Notes under the pieces: model-generated
The model's input: only the letters and a program-made list of their open reading frames with translations
Databases searched by the model: none
Told to the model about the DNA's origin: nothing
Translations under genes and position numbers: made by a program
Part shown: in pieces, positions 1 through 5,789 of the stretch
Layout of the letters: each line of letters starts with the position of its first letter
Position numbering within the stretch: the first letter of the stretch is position 1
From: Candidatus Woesearchaeota archaeon
GTDB taxonomy: Archaea; Nanobdellota; Nanobdellia; Woesearchaeales; ARS49
Direction of reading: 5' to 3'
DNA: 7,555 nucleotides
Assembly (NCBI GenBank): GCA_030630695.1
Contig: DAOVMP010000017.1
Span: 1-7,555, forward strand

Positions 1-701
1 AAAAAGAAGTTGTGAAAGAACTAGAAGAAAAAGGAATTGATGATATCAAAGCCACTAAATTGATAGGAGTAATGGGAATTCAAGGAAGTAATGAAGAGAA
101 AATAAAATTATTAAAAAATATGATTACAAATGAAATTGGAAAAGAAGGAATTAAAGAAATAGAAGAAATGTTTTCTTATTTGTCTAGTTCTAAAAATATT
201 GTGTTTAATCCTTCATTAGCCAGAGGTTTAGGATATTATACAGGACCTATATTTGAAGGTTTTTTAAGAAAAAGTAAAATAACAAGTTCAATATGCGGCG
301 GCGGGCGTTATGATAAAATGATTGGTTCTTTATTAGGTTCTAATAAAGAATATCCTGCAACAGGAATAAGTTTTGGACTAGATGTAATAACAGATGCTTT
401 AAAACTTTCTAAAAAAGAAATTATTAAAACAATTACTTCTGTGTATATTATTCCTATAGGAATTCCTAAAGAAGGTTTGTTAATTGCCCAGAAATTAAGA
501 GACAAAGGAATTAAAGTAGATATAGATATTGTTGGAAGAGGAATAAGCAAAAACTTAAATTATGCAAATGCTTTAAATATACCTTATGTATTATTCATAG
601 GAGAGAACGAATTAAAACAGAAAAAAGTCAAATTAAAAAACATGGAAACCGGAAAAGAAGAAATGGTTTCCATAGATTCAGTTTGGAAAAAGGTTAAGTG
701 A
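1..701 (+). CDS. hisS: Histidyl-tRNA synthetase, C-terminal part (5' end outside window)
   Basis: Class II aminoacyl-tRNA synthetase that charges tRNA-His in the cytoplasm. The reading frame is open to the left edge (frame starts at base 3), so the GTG at 12 is only an internal codon and the N-terminal catalytic part is missing. Counting from that GTG, the HisRS signature LARGLGYYTG lies at residues 69-78, the glycine-rich CGGGRYD at 95-101, and the motif-3 region PATGISFGLD at 115-124. An alpha/beta anticodon-binding domain (VYIIPIG to the C-terminus) follows at about 143-229. Residue 125, after GLD, is Val where class II motif 3 normally has an invariant Arg; see the findings. The gene ends in TGA immediately next to the stop codon of the convergent toxin gene. 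Identification is firm; whether this copy is fully canonical is less certain. Confidence 0.93.
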   Translation, partial: KEVVKELEEKGIDDIKATKLIGVMGIQGSNEEKIKLLKNMITNEIGKEGIKEIEEMFSYLSSSKNIVFNPSLARGLGYYTGPIFEGFLRKSKITSSICGGGRYDKMIGSLLGSNKEYPATGISFGLDVITDALKLSKKEIIKTITSVYIIPIGIPKEGLLIAQKLRDKGIKVDIDIVGRGISKNLNYANALNIPYVLFIGENELKQKKVKLKNMETGKEEMVSIDSVWKKVK

Positions 702-980
702 TTATTTTTTAAAAAAATCATCATGATGGCCTATTTTAGCAAAAAGAATAAAATTATTTTCTTTTTCAACCTTAAATAAAAGAACAAAACTCTTAGCTAT
801 ATGAACATGCTTATATTCGTTTAAACCATAACTGCAGTTATAATATCTATCAATTGTTTTATTGTTGTTATTAATGATTTCTTTTATTTTTTTATTAATA
901 ATTATTGTTCTTTTTTTATCTTTTTTTGAAAGCTTTCCAAGAATTAATTTAAATTCATCTGTTAAATCAAAATCAAACAT
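702..980 (-). CDS. RelE/YafQ-like mRNA interferase toxin
   Basis: Probable ribosome-dependent mRNA endonuclease of the RelE/ParE superfamily, 92 aa, about the normal length. The N-terminus MFDFDLTDEFKLILGKL fits the first strand and helix of the fold. The Lys-rich helix at 19-35 (KKDKKR and onward) suits RNA binding. The C-terminal half, HVHIAKSFVLLFKVEKENNF (59-78) then HHDDFFK (85-91), is the typical RelE/YafQ ending with a C-terminal His. I chose the ATG at 978-980, one base past the antitoxin stop codon. A GTG at 990-992 would add four residues and overlap the antitoxin, but has no ribosome-binding site; the ATG has only a weak GTGG. It is second in a two-gene operon and presumably neutralised by the upstream gene product. 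The family call is by motif; the catalytic residues have not been tested. Confidence 0.8.
   Translation of the reverse strand: MFDFDLTDEFKLILGKLSKKDKKRTIIINKKIKEIINNNNKTIDRYYNCSYGLNEYKHVHIAKSFVLLFKVEKENNFILFAKIGHHDDFFKK
705..717. terminator. Possible bidirectional T-tract terminator between hisS and the toxin gene
   Basis: Six T followed by seven A lie just past the hisS stop codon. Transcripts on either strand would carry a run of U here, which is the known archaeal intrinsic termination signal. The tract is also the last codons of the toxin (Phe-Phe-Lys-Lys). There is no G+C stem. This is a position and composition argument only. Confidence 0.35.
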
Positions 981-981
981 T

Positions 982-1233
982 CTAAATACCACATAACTTA
1001 TCTAATTCTTTTAAAGACATTTTTTTATGATGATATTTCTTAAAATGATTACTGCAGGTATTAATTAAATTACGCATCTCTTTATCTTTTACTTCTTTTT
1101 CAACAAATTCCTCTCCACACATCTCTACAAATTTGTTAACTGCTTCTGATTTGGTATTTAATCCAAATCTCGCCTTGATCACATTTAATACTTTATTTGT
1201 GTATTCGTTTAGTGTTAATCTTGCAAAAACCAT
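982..1233 (-). CDS. Antitoxin of the RelE-like toxin (DUF2683-like, ribbon-helix-helix type)
   Basis: 83-aa partner of the downstream toxin. It begins MVFARLTLNEYTNKVLNVIK, an N-terminal strand then helix as in small ribbon-helix-helix DNA-binding antitoxins. It goes on with ARFGLNTKSEAVNKFVE (residues 21-37), which resembles archaeal DUF2683 proteins (KYGLKDKSEAID-like). The C-terminal part is charged and probably wraps the toxin. The frame is open further upstream to 1275, but I chose the ATG at 1231-1233 because GGTGAT, complementary to the archaeal 16S 3' end, sits four bases before it. A longer start would also place the perfect operator palindrome inside the coding region. Antitoxin and toxin are separated by one base. 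Autorepression is inferred from the operator between TATA and start. Confidence 0.78.
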   Translation of the reverse strand: MVFARLTLNEYTNKVLNVIKARFGLNTKSEAVNKFVEMCGEEFVEKEVKDKEMRNLINTCSNHFKKYHHKKMSLKELDKLCGI

Positions 1234-1258
1234 GTATATCACCTTATATGCACTCGAT

Positions 1259-1275
1259 GTGTATATCATATACAC
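1259..1275. promoter_or_regulatory. Perfect inverted-repeat operator of the toxin-antitoxin operon
   Basis: GTGTATAT-C-ATATACAC: two 8-bp arms, perfectly complementary, around a single central C at 1267. It lies just downstream of the TATA-like box (1282-1290) and upstream of the antitoxin start (1233), roughly where transcription should begin, so a bound repressor would block initiation. A second partial copy of the left arm (TGTATATCA at 1233-1241, matching 1260-1268) overlaps the start codon and ribosome-binding site. Binding by the antitoxin is inference from the usual behaviour of such operons. Confidence 0.7.
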
Positions 1276-1281
1276 TTGAAG

Positions 1282-1290
1282 TATTTAAAT
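1282..1290 (-). promoter_or_regulatory. TATA-like box for the toxin-antitoxin operon
   Basis: On the minus strand the sequence ATTTAAATA fits the archaeal TATA consensus. An initiation point about 25 bp downstream would be near 1256-1260, giving a leader of about 25 nt that carries the GGTGAT ribosome-binding site at 1238-1243. Confidence 0.5.
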
Positions 1291-1326
1291 GTTTTGGTTT
1301 GTAAGTTATACTTATTGAAAATAACA

Positions 1327-2760
1327 TTAAAAACTATCCTGTTTAAAATTCTTATTATTCTTCAAACTTTGCTCTGCTCTTGATAATTCTTTACCAATAT
1401 ATGCTGCATGGTCGAATCGTGAGATTAAGCTTTCCTTGATTATTTGTTTGTATATTTCTTCTGAATTGTTTCCTTTGAATACATATTGTGTTTTTTTATT
1501 ATCATTAGTAAAATGCTGTGCTTCTATACCTTTTTCCTTCAAATAAATAACAAAATAACCTCTAGGATCAAGAATTAAATCAAGATTAAACTTAATATTT
1601 TCTTTTATGACTTTGCCTGTCTCTTCCCAATCAGTTTCATAAACGTGCGCAGAATTTGATATGACAGTTAAAGTGCCGTATCTTAAATTAGTTTCTTTGC
1701 AAACATATTTTAACAATTCATTCAAAGCAAAAGCGTTTAAAGGCCAGGCCTTAAACATATCATTAGATCTAATCACCGCAGTTAAATATAATTTTCCATG
1801 TCGAGCTAAGAAACTGTGATAGACTAAACACGGCGGATGTTTTGAATTTCTATCTTTCTCAACATTCCATAAGATAGAAACCGCCCTTCTAGTGTAATTA
1901 CATTCTTTTAACTGGCAAATAATTCGTTTTATTTGATTAATCTCAGTATATTCATCAACTTTATAAGAAAATAATCTTTCACCATAGGTGTAATTTATTC
2001 CTACAGGCTTGTCTGCTGTTAAAACAGTAGGCAAATATTCTTCTAATTCTTTTTTAGATATTTTTAAAAACGTTTTTAATTCCTGATTCTCTTCAGTAAT
2101 TGTAATAATTGTATTTAATAACTCTTTTTCCTGCATATCATATTGAGTCTGCTTTATTTCACCATATTTCATTATCAAATCAAGCATTTTGGGCCAAGCA
2201 TCTGCAATCTGTTGTTCTCTAATAATAAAATTAACATTTTCATTAGGCAATTCATGAATTTCTTCGTTAGATTCTTCTAAAATAATCGGTTCTCCAAAAG
2301 ATTCTGTTGTTTTATTTTTCAAACTTTTTAAAATTTCAATAACTTCTTCTAAAGAATTCTTTCTAAAATCAAAAACTTTAACTTGTTTTCTAAATATATC
2401 CAGATTTTCTTTAGATATATTAAGATCTAAATCATCCCCTTTTGTTAATTCTATAAATTTTTCTCCACTATCTGCCATGTCTTGTCCAAATAATACAATA
2501 TATCTGATTTTAGGATTAGATAATATATTTCTAACCAAATAAGCTATCCCTTTTGTTGAATATAAATTACCTAAAATAGAATAATATTCTTGGGGAATTT
2601 TACTTTTAATATGCTCTTTTTCAGTCCAAAGAGTACATATCGCAACACTAGAATCAAGATTTCCTAAGCACAAATTGTGCCCAAAACAAATTGGCCAGCC
2701 CATATCTGAAGGAAAACATAGGTTGAATATATAGTTTTGGTGAGAACCTATCAGTAACAA
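1327..2760 (-). CDS. thyA: Archaeal (methanogen-type) thymidylate synthase with N-terminal MtrA-like domain
   Basis: Makes dTMP from dUMP by reductive methylation using a folate or pterin one-carbon carrier. Residues about 20-110 look like an MtrA-like/DUF4346 domain (GWPI, then SVAICTL, then RNILSNPKIRYIVLFGQD at 77-94). The ThyA-like part runs from about 185 to the end. The catalytic set is present: R291/R292 for dUMP phosphate, C311 in PPC, R331-S332-x-D334, N342 in PLN, and H372/Y374 in AHVY. It follows the 70-aa gene after 3 bp (its TGA is 2764-2766), so they are probably co-transcribed. The start is uncertain: the longest frame starts at TTG 2758-2760 with GAGGT directly against it, while ATG 2701-2703 lies right before GWPI but lacks a ribosome-binding site. 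Function is confident; the role of the N-terminal domain is not known to me. Confidence 0.85.
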   Translation of the reverse strand: MLLIGSHQNYIFNLCFPSDMGWPICFGHNLCLGNLDSSVAICTLWTEKEHIKSKIPQEYYSILGNLYSTKGIAYLVRNILSNPKIRYIVLFGQDMADSGEKFIELTKGDDLDLNISKENLDIFRKQVKVFDFRKNSLEEVIEILKSLKNKTTESFGEPIILEESNEEIHELPNENVNFIIREQQIADAWPKMLDLIMKYGEIKQTQYDMQEKELLNTIITITEENQELKTFLKISKKELEEYLPTVLTADKPVGINYTYGERLFSYKVDEYTEINQIKRIICQLKECNYTRRAVSILWNVEKDRNSKHPPCLVYHSFLARHGKLYLTAVIRSNDMFKAWPLNAFALNELLKYVCKETNLRYGTLTVISNSAHVYETDWEETGKVIKENIKFNLDLILDPRGYFVIYLKEKGIEAQHFTNDNKKTQYVFKGNNSEEIYKQIIKESLISRFDHAAYIGKELSRAEQSLKNNKNFKQDSF

Positions 2761-2763
2761 ACC

Positions 2764-2976
2764 TCAATTTAAATTATACTTCTTCTCTAATATATTAAGC
2801 CTTTTCTCTAATTGATTAGTTAACTTAGTAAAAAATCTTAATTCTTTCCCTTTTTCTTCCTGAGCACACAATCTAGAATAAAAAGTCGCTCTAACAAGAC
2901 ATTTTTGAGCTTGTTCATATTTTCTTTTTTTTAAATACTTAATGGTTAAATCCACTTCTTTAAGTATGTCTTCCAT
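2764..2976 (-). CDS. Small helical protein of unknown function upstream of thyA
   Basis: 70 aa, rich in Lys, Glu and Leu, predicted almost wholly alpha-helical: MEDILKEVDLTIKYLKKRKY, a Gln-Lys-Cys-Leu stretch, then a coiled-coil-like end (LTNQLEKRLNILEKKYNLN). I do not recognise a family. There is no signal peptide, membrane segment or metal motif; its two Cys are not paired as a metal site. The start ATG (2974-2976) is about 26 bp from a TATA-like box at 2999-3006, which points to a leaderless mRNA. The gene ends 3 bp before the thymidylate synthase frame, so it is likely the first gene of that operon and could assist or regulate that enzyme. Coding status is supported by codon-like composition and the promoter spacing. 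Confidence 0.6.
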   Translation of the reverse strand: MEDILKEVDLTIKYLKKRKYEQAQKCLVRATFYSRLCAQEEKGKELRFFTKLTNQLEKRLNILEKKYNLN

Positions 2977-2998
2977 GTAAGATTAATAGTAAAGGTTT

Positions 2999-3006
2999 TT
3001 AATATA
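2999..3006 (-). promoter_or_regulatory. TATA-like box for the 70-aa gene / thyA operon
   Basis: The minus strand reads TATATTAA about 26 bp before the ATG at 2976, the classic archaeal spacing to the transcription start. Transcription would begin at or next to the start codon (leaderless). Confidence 0.5.
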
Positions 3007-3120
3007 GTTTTAGGATGAATTTTCGGAAAAAATAGTGTTAAAATCGGAGAAAACCTGATTATTCCAGAAGATTTACAGAATACTGCTTAAAAACCGGAAA
3101 ATATACTATCTAGAACAGAA

Positions 3121-3130
3121 ATATTTAATA
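3121..3130 (+). promoter_or_regulatory. TATA-like box for the 162-aa gene
   Basis: ATATTTAATA begins 33 bp before the ATG at 3154 and is preceded by an A/G-rich BRE-like GAACAGAA. The spacing gives a leaderless or very short-leader transcript; no Shine-Dalgarno sequence is seen before the ATG. Confidence 0.5.
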
Positions 3131-3153
3131 AGTGAAATATAACTTTTGAGTAC

Positions 3154-3642
3154 ATGAAGTGGGTGCCTGAAGAATCAACTAGAGATCTTCCTGAAAGAAT
3201 AAGAACGTATTTTGTAGAAGAAGCCAGCCATTTATTATATGATCTGGAAAATCATACTCAGCAAATAGTATTAGTACCTATTGATAATCCTCCAGTACAT
3301 CAACGCCAAAAAAGAAGATCAGAAACCTGTGGAAATCCAGAATGGTATAGTCAGTTACACAGAAATATACTTCATTTTAGAAGAAATTGGACAAAAAAAG
3401 CCTTAAGTAGAATAATAAATGGATTGGATAAAAAACTAGACATAACTAATACACGATACACATTTGATACATTATTCAGAAGTGTTATTCTAGATCGGCT
3501 AGTACAAGGTTATCAAGAAGAGGATGTTCTTATTCCGCACAATCAAGAAGTCAAAGAGTATTTTGAAGCTGAACTAGGATATTTCAAAGCAAAAAACCCT
3601 GCACTAAAAACATCTAAAAACCTAGAATCAGTCCCTTTCTAA
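3154..3642 (+). CDS. Protein of unknown function (162 aa) heading the radical SAM cluster
   Basis: I do not recognise this family. It is soluble-looking, with no signal peptide or membrane segment. The N-terminal third mixes acidic helix (LPERIRTYFVEEASHLLYDL, 12-31) with a strand-like IVLVPIDNPP (38-47). A basic patch QRQKRR (50-55) and NPEWYSQLHR (61-70) follow, then RRNWTKKALSRIINGLDKK (76-94), a basic amphipathic stretch that could contact nucleic acid. There is a single Cys (59). The end is predicted helical (about 104-148) with a short polar tail. The ATG at 3154 is the first in frame after an in-frame stop at 3133-3135 and sits the expected distance from a TATA-like box. It lies 54 bp before the radical SAM start and may be co-transcribed with it, although that gene has its own promoter-like sequence. 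A link to the downstream genes is suggested only by position. Confidence 0.65.
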   Translation: MKWVPEESTRDLPERIRTYFVEEASHLLYDLENHTQQIVLVPIDNPPVHQRQKRRSETCGNPEWYSQLHRNILHFRRNWTKKALSRIINGLDKKLDITNTRYTFDTLFRSVILDRLVQGYQEEDVLIPHNQEVKEYFEAELGYFKAKNPALKTSKNLESVPF

Positions 3643-3650
3643 TACAAAAC

Positions 3651-3660
3651 ATTTAAAAAT
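3651..3660 (+). promoter_or_regulatory. TATA-like box for the radical SAM cluster
   Basis: ATTTAAAAAT lies 9 bp past the stop of the 162-aa gene. Initiation about 25 bp downstream (near 3680) would leave a short leader carrying GGGGGAG (3688-3694) before the ATG at 3697. It would exclude the in-frame TTG at 3667 as a start. Confidence 0.5.
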
Positions 3661-3696
3661 ACCCTATTGTTGTTCTTATACTGGTACGGGGGAGAA

Positions 3697-5235
3697 ATGG
3701 GAGAAAAGATAAATAGAAAACCATATTCTAAAAAAGGAACATATTGGAAATTCTACCAGATATCTGCAGATACATTCTTTCTTCAAACTTATAATAAAAG
3801 CAGAACGCCCAGAGCATTTCCTGAAGAACTAACTTCGGTTTTAGCTCAAAAAACACCAATTGCATATACTGCATATCACCATTCAGCAAAAAAAGGGTTT
3901 GTAACAACATATCTTATAAACTGTAGTTCTACAGATTTACAGTACATTTCAGTAAAAAAGAAGAAACTAATAGAAATAAGACAAATAAATCAAAAACTAG
4001 GAAAAGATATTGATGATAAATTTAATATTATTTCACAACATATTGATTTAGGCACGCTCACAGATTCACTTATTCAGATCTTAAGAGATGATATTCAAGA
4101 ATTCTGCACACCTAAAAAAACAAATGATAAATTAGAATTTAAGCCAAAAAAGAAGTCTAAGAAAAAAAAGCCAAAACCAGCTGAAGAACCTGTAAAACAT
4201 TATAGTCTTGTAGAAAGAATACAAATAGAACCTCGCATAACTTTAATAAATCCAGGTAAAAATGGTTTAGTTAGAGAAGGCAAAAAGCATTTTCATGATA
4301 TCTGCATGCTAGATATCGGCCTTAATTTCAGCAAAGGATGTATTTCAACTATAACTCCTGAAGGATTTTATGATCCTGGCAAAAGATGCTCATATTGCTA
4401 TGCACATCAAAATGGGCCGTCTTACCTTGATACTGTATTTGATTTTGATGAAAAAACACTTATAGAAGGAATAAATAAAAAAGTTGAAGAAATAAATGAA
4501 AAACGAAGAGAAAAAAGACTTAAAATTCCAAACACAACAAGAATAAGAATAGCGCAGAATGTAGAAGCAAATACTGCGCCGATAATGAAAAATATTCCCG
4601 GTTTTAGAGATAATCTAAAAATCGCATTAAACGCATTGGCAACACTTTCAAAAGAAAGAAAAATAACAGGAGCAATGCCAATAAAAGTAATTCAGTATGA
4701 TAAAGAACTTGCAAAACTATATCAAGAAGCCAAAATCAGCCTTATTGCAAGCGTTGGCTATGAAAAACTAGAAGAAGGCATAGTTTCCTATGGGTTTACA
4801 ACAAAAAAACGTTTAAATGAAATCCTAAAATATGCAAAAGAAGGAGTCAATGCAGGCATATATGTTCAAACAGATATAACCCGCGGTCTTGATTGTTTAC
4901 AAGATGAAGCAAAAATGGCTCTTGATTTCTTTGAAAAACATAAAGAATACCTTTGGGCTCAATTTCTTGATATGCGAATCACAAAGAAAAAAGATGCAGA
5001 AATAATCGGCGGTATGCCCTGGGCCGAACTTATAAATCTTAATAACCAAAAAAAACTATTCATAGATCAACGAGGTGATTGGCGCAGAACCGGGTCAAAT
5101 AATCTATGTGCAAATCACACACACCCTGATTTCTTTAAAGCCATAGGCAAAAACAACAGTAAAATAAGATTATGCTCAACACACGTAGTAGAAGAAGAAC
5201 AAAGATGCGGTAAATGTTTTATGGATGAAGAATGA
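3697..5235 (+). CDS. Radical-SAM-like enzyme with atypical CX15CX2C cluster motif
   Basis: 512 aa, soluble. Residues 1-145 form an N-terminal domain I cannot assign. A Lys/Pro linker (149-161, KPKKKSKKKKPKP) follows, then a core of about 180-470. The core carries C215, then C231-S-Y-C234-Y-A-H: CX15CX2C, with CSYCYA closely resembling the cluster loop of SplB/COG1533-type radical SAM proteins (spore photoproduct lyase relatives). Alternating strand-helix segments after it (TRIRIAQNVEANT, PIKVIQYD, ISLIASVGY, GIYVQTDITRG) suit a TIM barrel. The C-terminus has more possible metal ligands: C471, H474, H476, C493, H496, C504, C507. I start at ATG 3697, after GGGGGAG and downstream of the predicted transcription start; a TTG at 3667 is the longer option. 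Its TGA overlaps the next ATG by 4 nt. Substrate unknown. It could be a non-radical Fe-S or zinc enzyme instead. Confidence 0.65.
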   Translation: MGEKINRKPYSKKGTYWKFYQISADTFFLQTYNKSRTPRAFPEELTSVLAQKTPIAYTAYHHSAKKGFVTTYLINCSSTDLQYISVKKKKLIEIRQINQKLGKDIDDKFNIISQHIDLGTLTDSLIQILRDDIQEFCTPKKTNDKLEFKPKKKSKKKKPKPAEEPVKHYSLVERIQIEPRITLINPGKNGLVREGKKHFHDICMLDIGLNFSKGCISTITPEGFYDPGKRCSYCYAHQNGPSYLDTVFDFDEKTLIEGINKKVEEINEKRREKRLKIPNTTRIRIAQNVEANTAPIMKNIPGFRDNLKIALNALATLSKERKITGAMPIKVIQYDKELAKLYQEAKISLIASVGYEKLEEGIVSYGFTTKKRLNEILKYAKEGVNAGIYVQTDITRGLDCLQDEAKMALDFFEKHKEYLWAQFLDMRITKKKDAEIIGGMPWAELINLNNQKKLFIDQRGDWRRTGSNNLCANHTHPDFFKAIGKNNSKIRLCSTHVVEEEQRCGKCFMDEE

Positions 5236-5789
5236 AATTTTATAAAACTCTTGATGAAGCTTTTGACGATATAGAAGTTGGACAATCATTGCATAAAAGA
5301 GTAGAAATGATGTTTTTAGAAAAAGATATGGTTGACAGAGAAAAAGCATATCAAAAAAAACACGATTCAACAGCAGATTGGATTAAAAAACTTCTAAAAT
5401 TAAAAACTTTTGAGGAAGATAATTGCAAATTTTTTATAAAGGTATATCCCTTTATATCTTTATATATTGAATTAGTAGGCAATGCCTGGGAACATGGAAG
5501 CAGATTTAAAACAACAAACAAATTTGTAATAGATATTTATGCTGGAAAAAAAGGATTACTAATAGGAACAGAACAATTAAAAGGACATTTCTTATCTGCA
5601 GAACAAATAACTGAATTAAAAGCAGAAAAACCCGCAACAAGCAGAAGAACAAGAGGCGGACCGGGAGGCGGAACCGACATATACTTAGATTATGCAGATG
5701 TAATATTAATCAGAGAACAAGAAAAAGCAATTTACGTTGCAAAATATTTTGAAAATGAATGGCTGGGAATTAACAAAGAAAGATTATAA
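5232..5789 (+). CDS. GHKL (histidine-kinase-like) ATPase domain protein
   Basis: 185 aa. An N-terminal helical region (1-70) precedes a Bergerat-fold ATP-binding domain. The N box is ELVGNAWEHG (80-89) with E80, N84 and H88. The glycine-rich lid GGPGGGTD (142-149) is followed by IYLDYADVI, as in the G2 box and final helix of RsbW-like and sensor-kinase ATPase domains. The usual DxGxG of the G1 box is not clear; the matching place reads TEQLKGHF (113-120), so E114 may stand in for Asp. There is no phospho-acceptor His domain, receiver or membrane segment, so this is not a sensor kinase. It could be an ATP-driven switch, or a serine kinase of the anti-sigma type. The ATG overlaps the preceding TGA (ATGA), and the gene's 3' end overlaps the glycosylase frame, so all three are probably translationally coupled. 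Confidence 0.7.
   Translation: MKFYKTLDEAFDDIEVGQSLHKRVEMMFLEKDMVDREKAYQKKHDSTADWIKKLLKLKTFEEDNCKFFIKVYPFISLYIELVGNAWEHGSRFKTTNKFVIDIYAGKKGLLIGTEQLKGHFLSAEQITELKAEKPATSRRTRGGPGGGTDIYLDYADVILIREQEKAIYVAKYFENEWLGINKERL

Larger units (their letters stand above)
2977..3153. other. Divergent intergenic region with three CGGA-A motifs
   Basis: 177 bp between the thyA operon (leftward) and the rightward cluster. TATA-like boxes lie at both ends. The middle holds three related motifs, TCGGAAAAAATAGT (3023-3036), TCGGAGAAAACC (3044-3055) and CCGGAAAATATACT (3094-3107), which may be regulator sites or chance. I see no RNA gene here. Confidence 0.4.

Noticed and set aside
308..550. Minus-strand open frame of 80 aa inside hisS
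   Set aside because: Lies wholly antisense to clear HisRS coding sequence; hydrophobic composition is what antisense of Lys/Ile-rich coding gives; no promoter.
3038..3091. Short frame in the divergent region reading VKIGENLIIPEDLQNTA then stop
   Set aside because: Looks protein-like, but is only about 20 codons, has no ATG start and matches no neighbour; too little to call a gene remnant.
2977..3153. tRNA, CRISPR repeat or other RNA gene in the divergent region
   Set aside because: No cloverleaf, no regularly spaced repeats and no G+C-rich island of the kind that marks RNA genes in AT-rich archaea.
3667..3696. TTG start adding ten residues to the radical SAM protein
   Set aside because: It lies upstream of the predicted transcription start and has no ribosome-binding site; ATG 3697 has GGGGGAG before it.
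3697..5235. QueE or archaeosine-synthase identity for the radical SAM protein
   Set aside because: QueE proteins are about 200-250 aa, and the surrounding sequence matches neither family as I know it; the long first Cys spacer alone is not enough.
5176..5370. Minus-strand open frame of 64 aa across the radical SAM/ATPase junction
   Set aside because: Antisense to two well-supported overlapping genes; no motif or promoter.
5232..5789. Sensor histidine kinase
   Set aside because: No phospho-acceptor His helix, no membrane or sensor domain and no partner response regulator nearby; only the ATPase fold is present.
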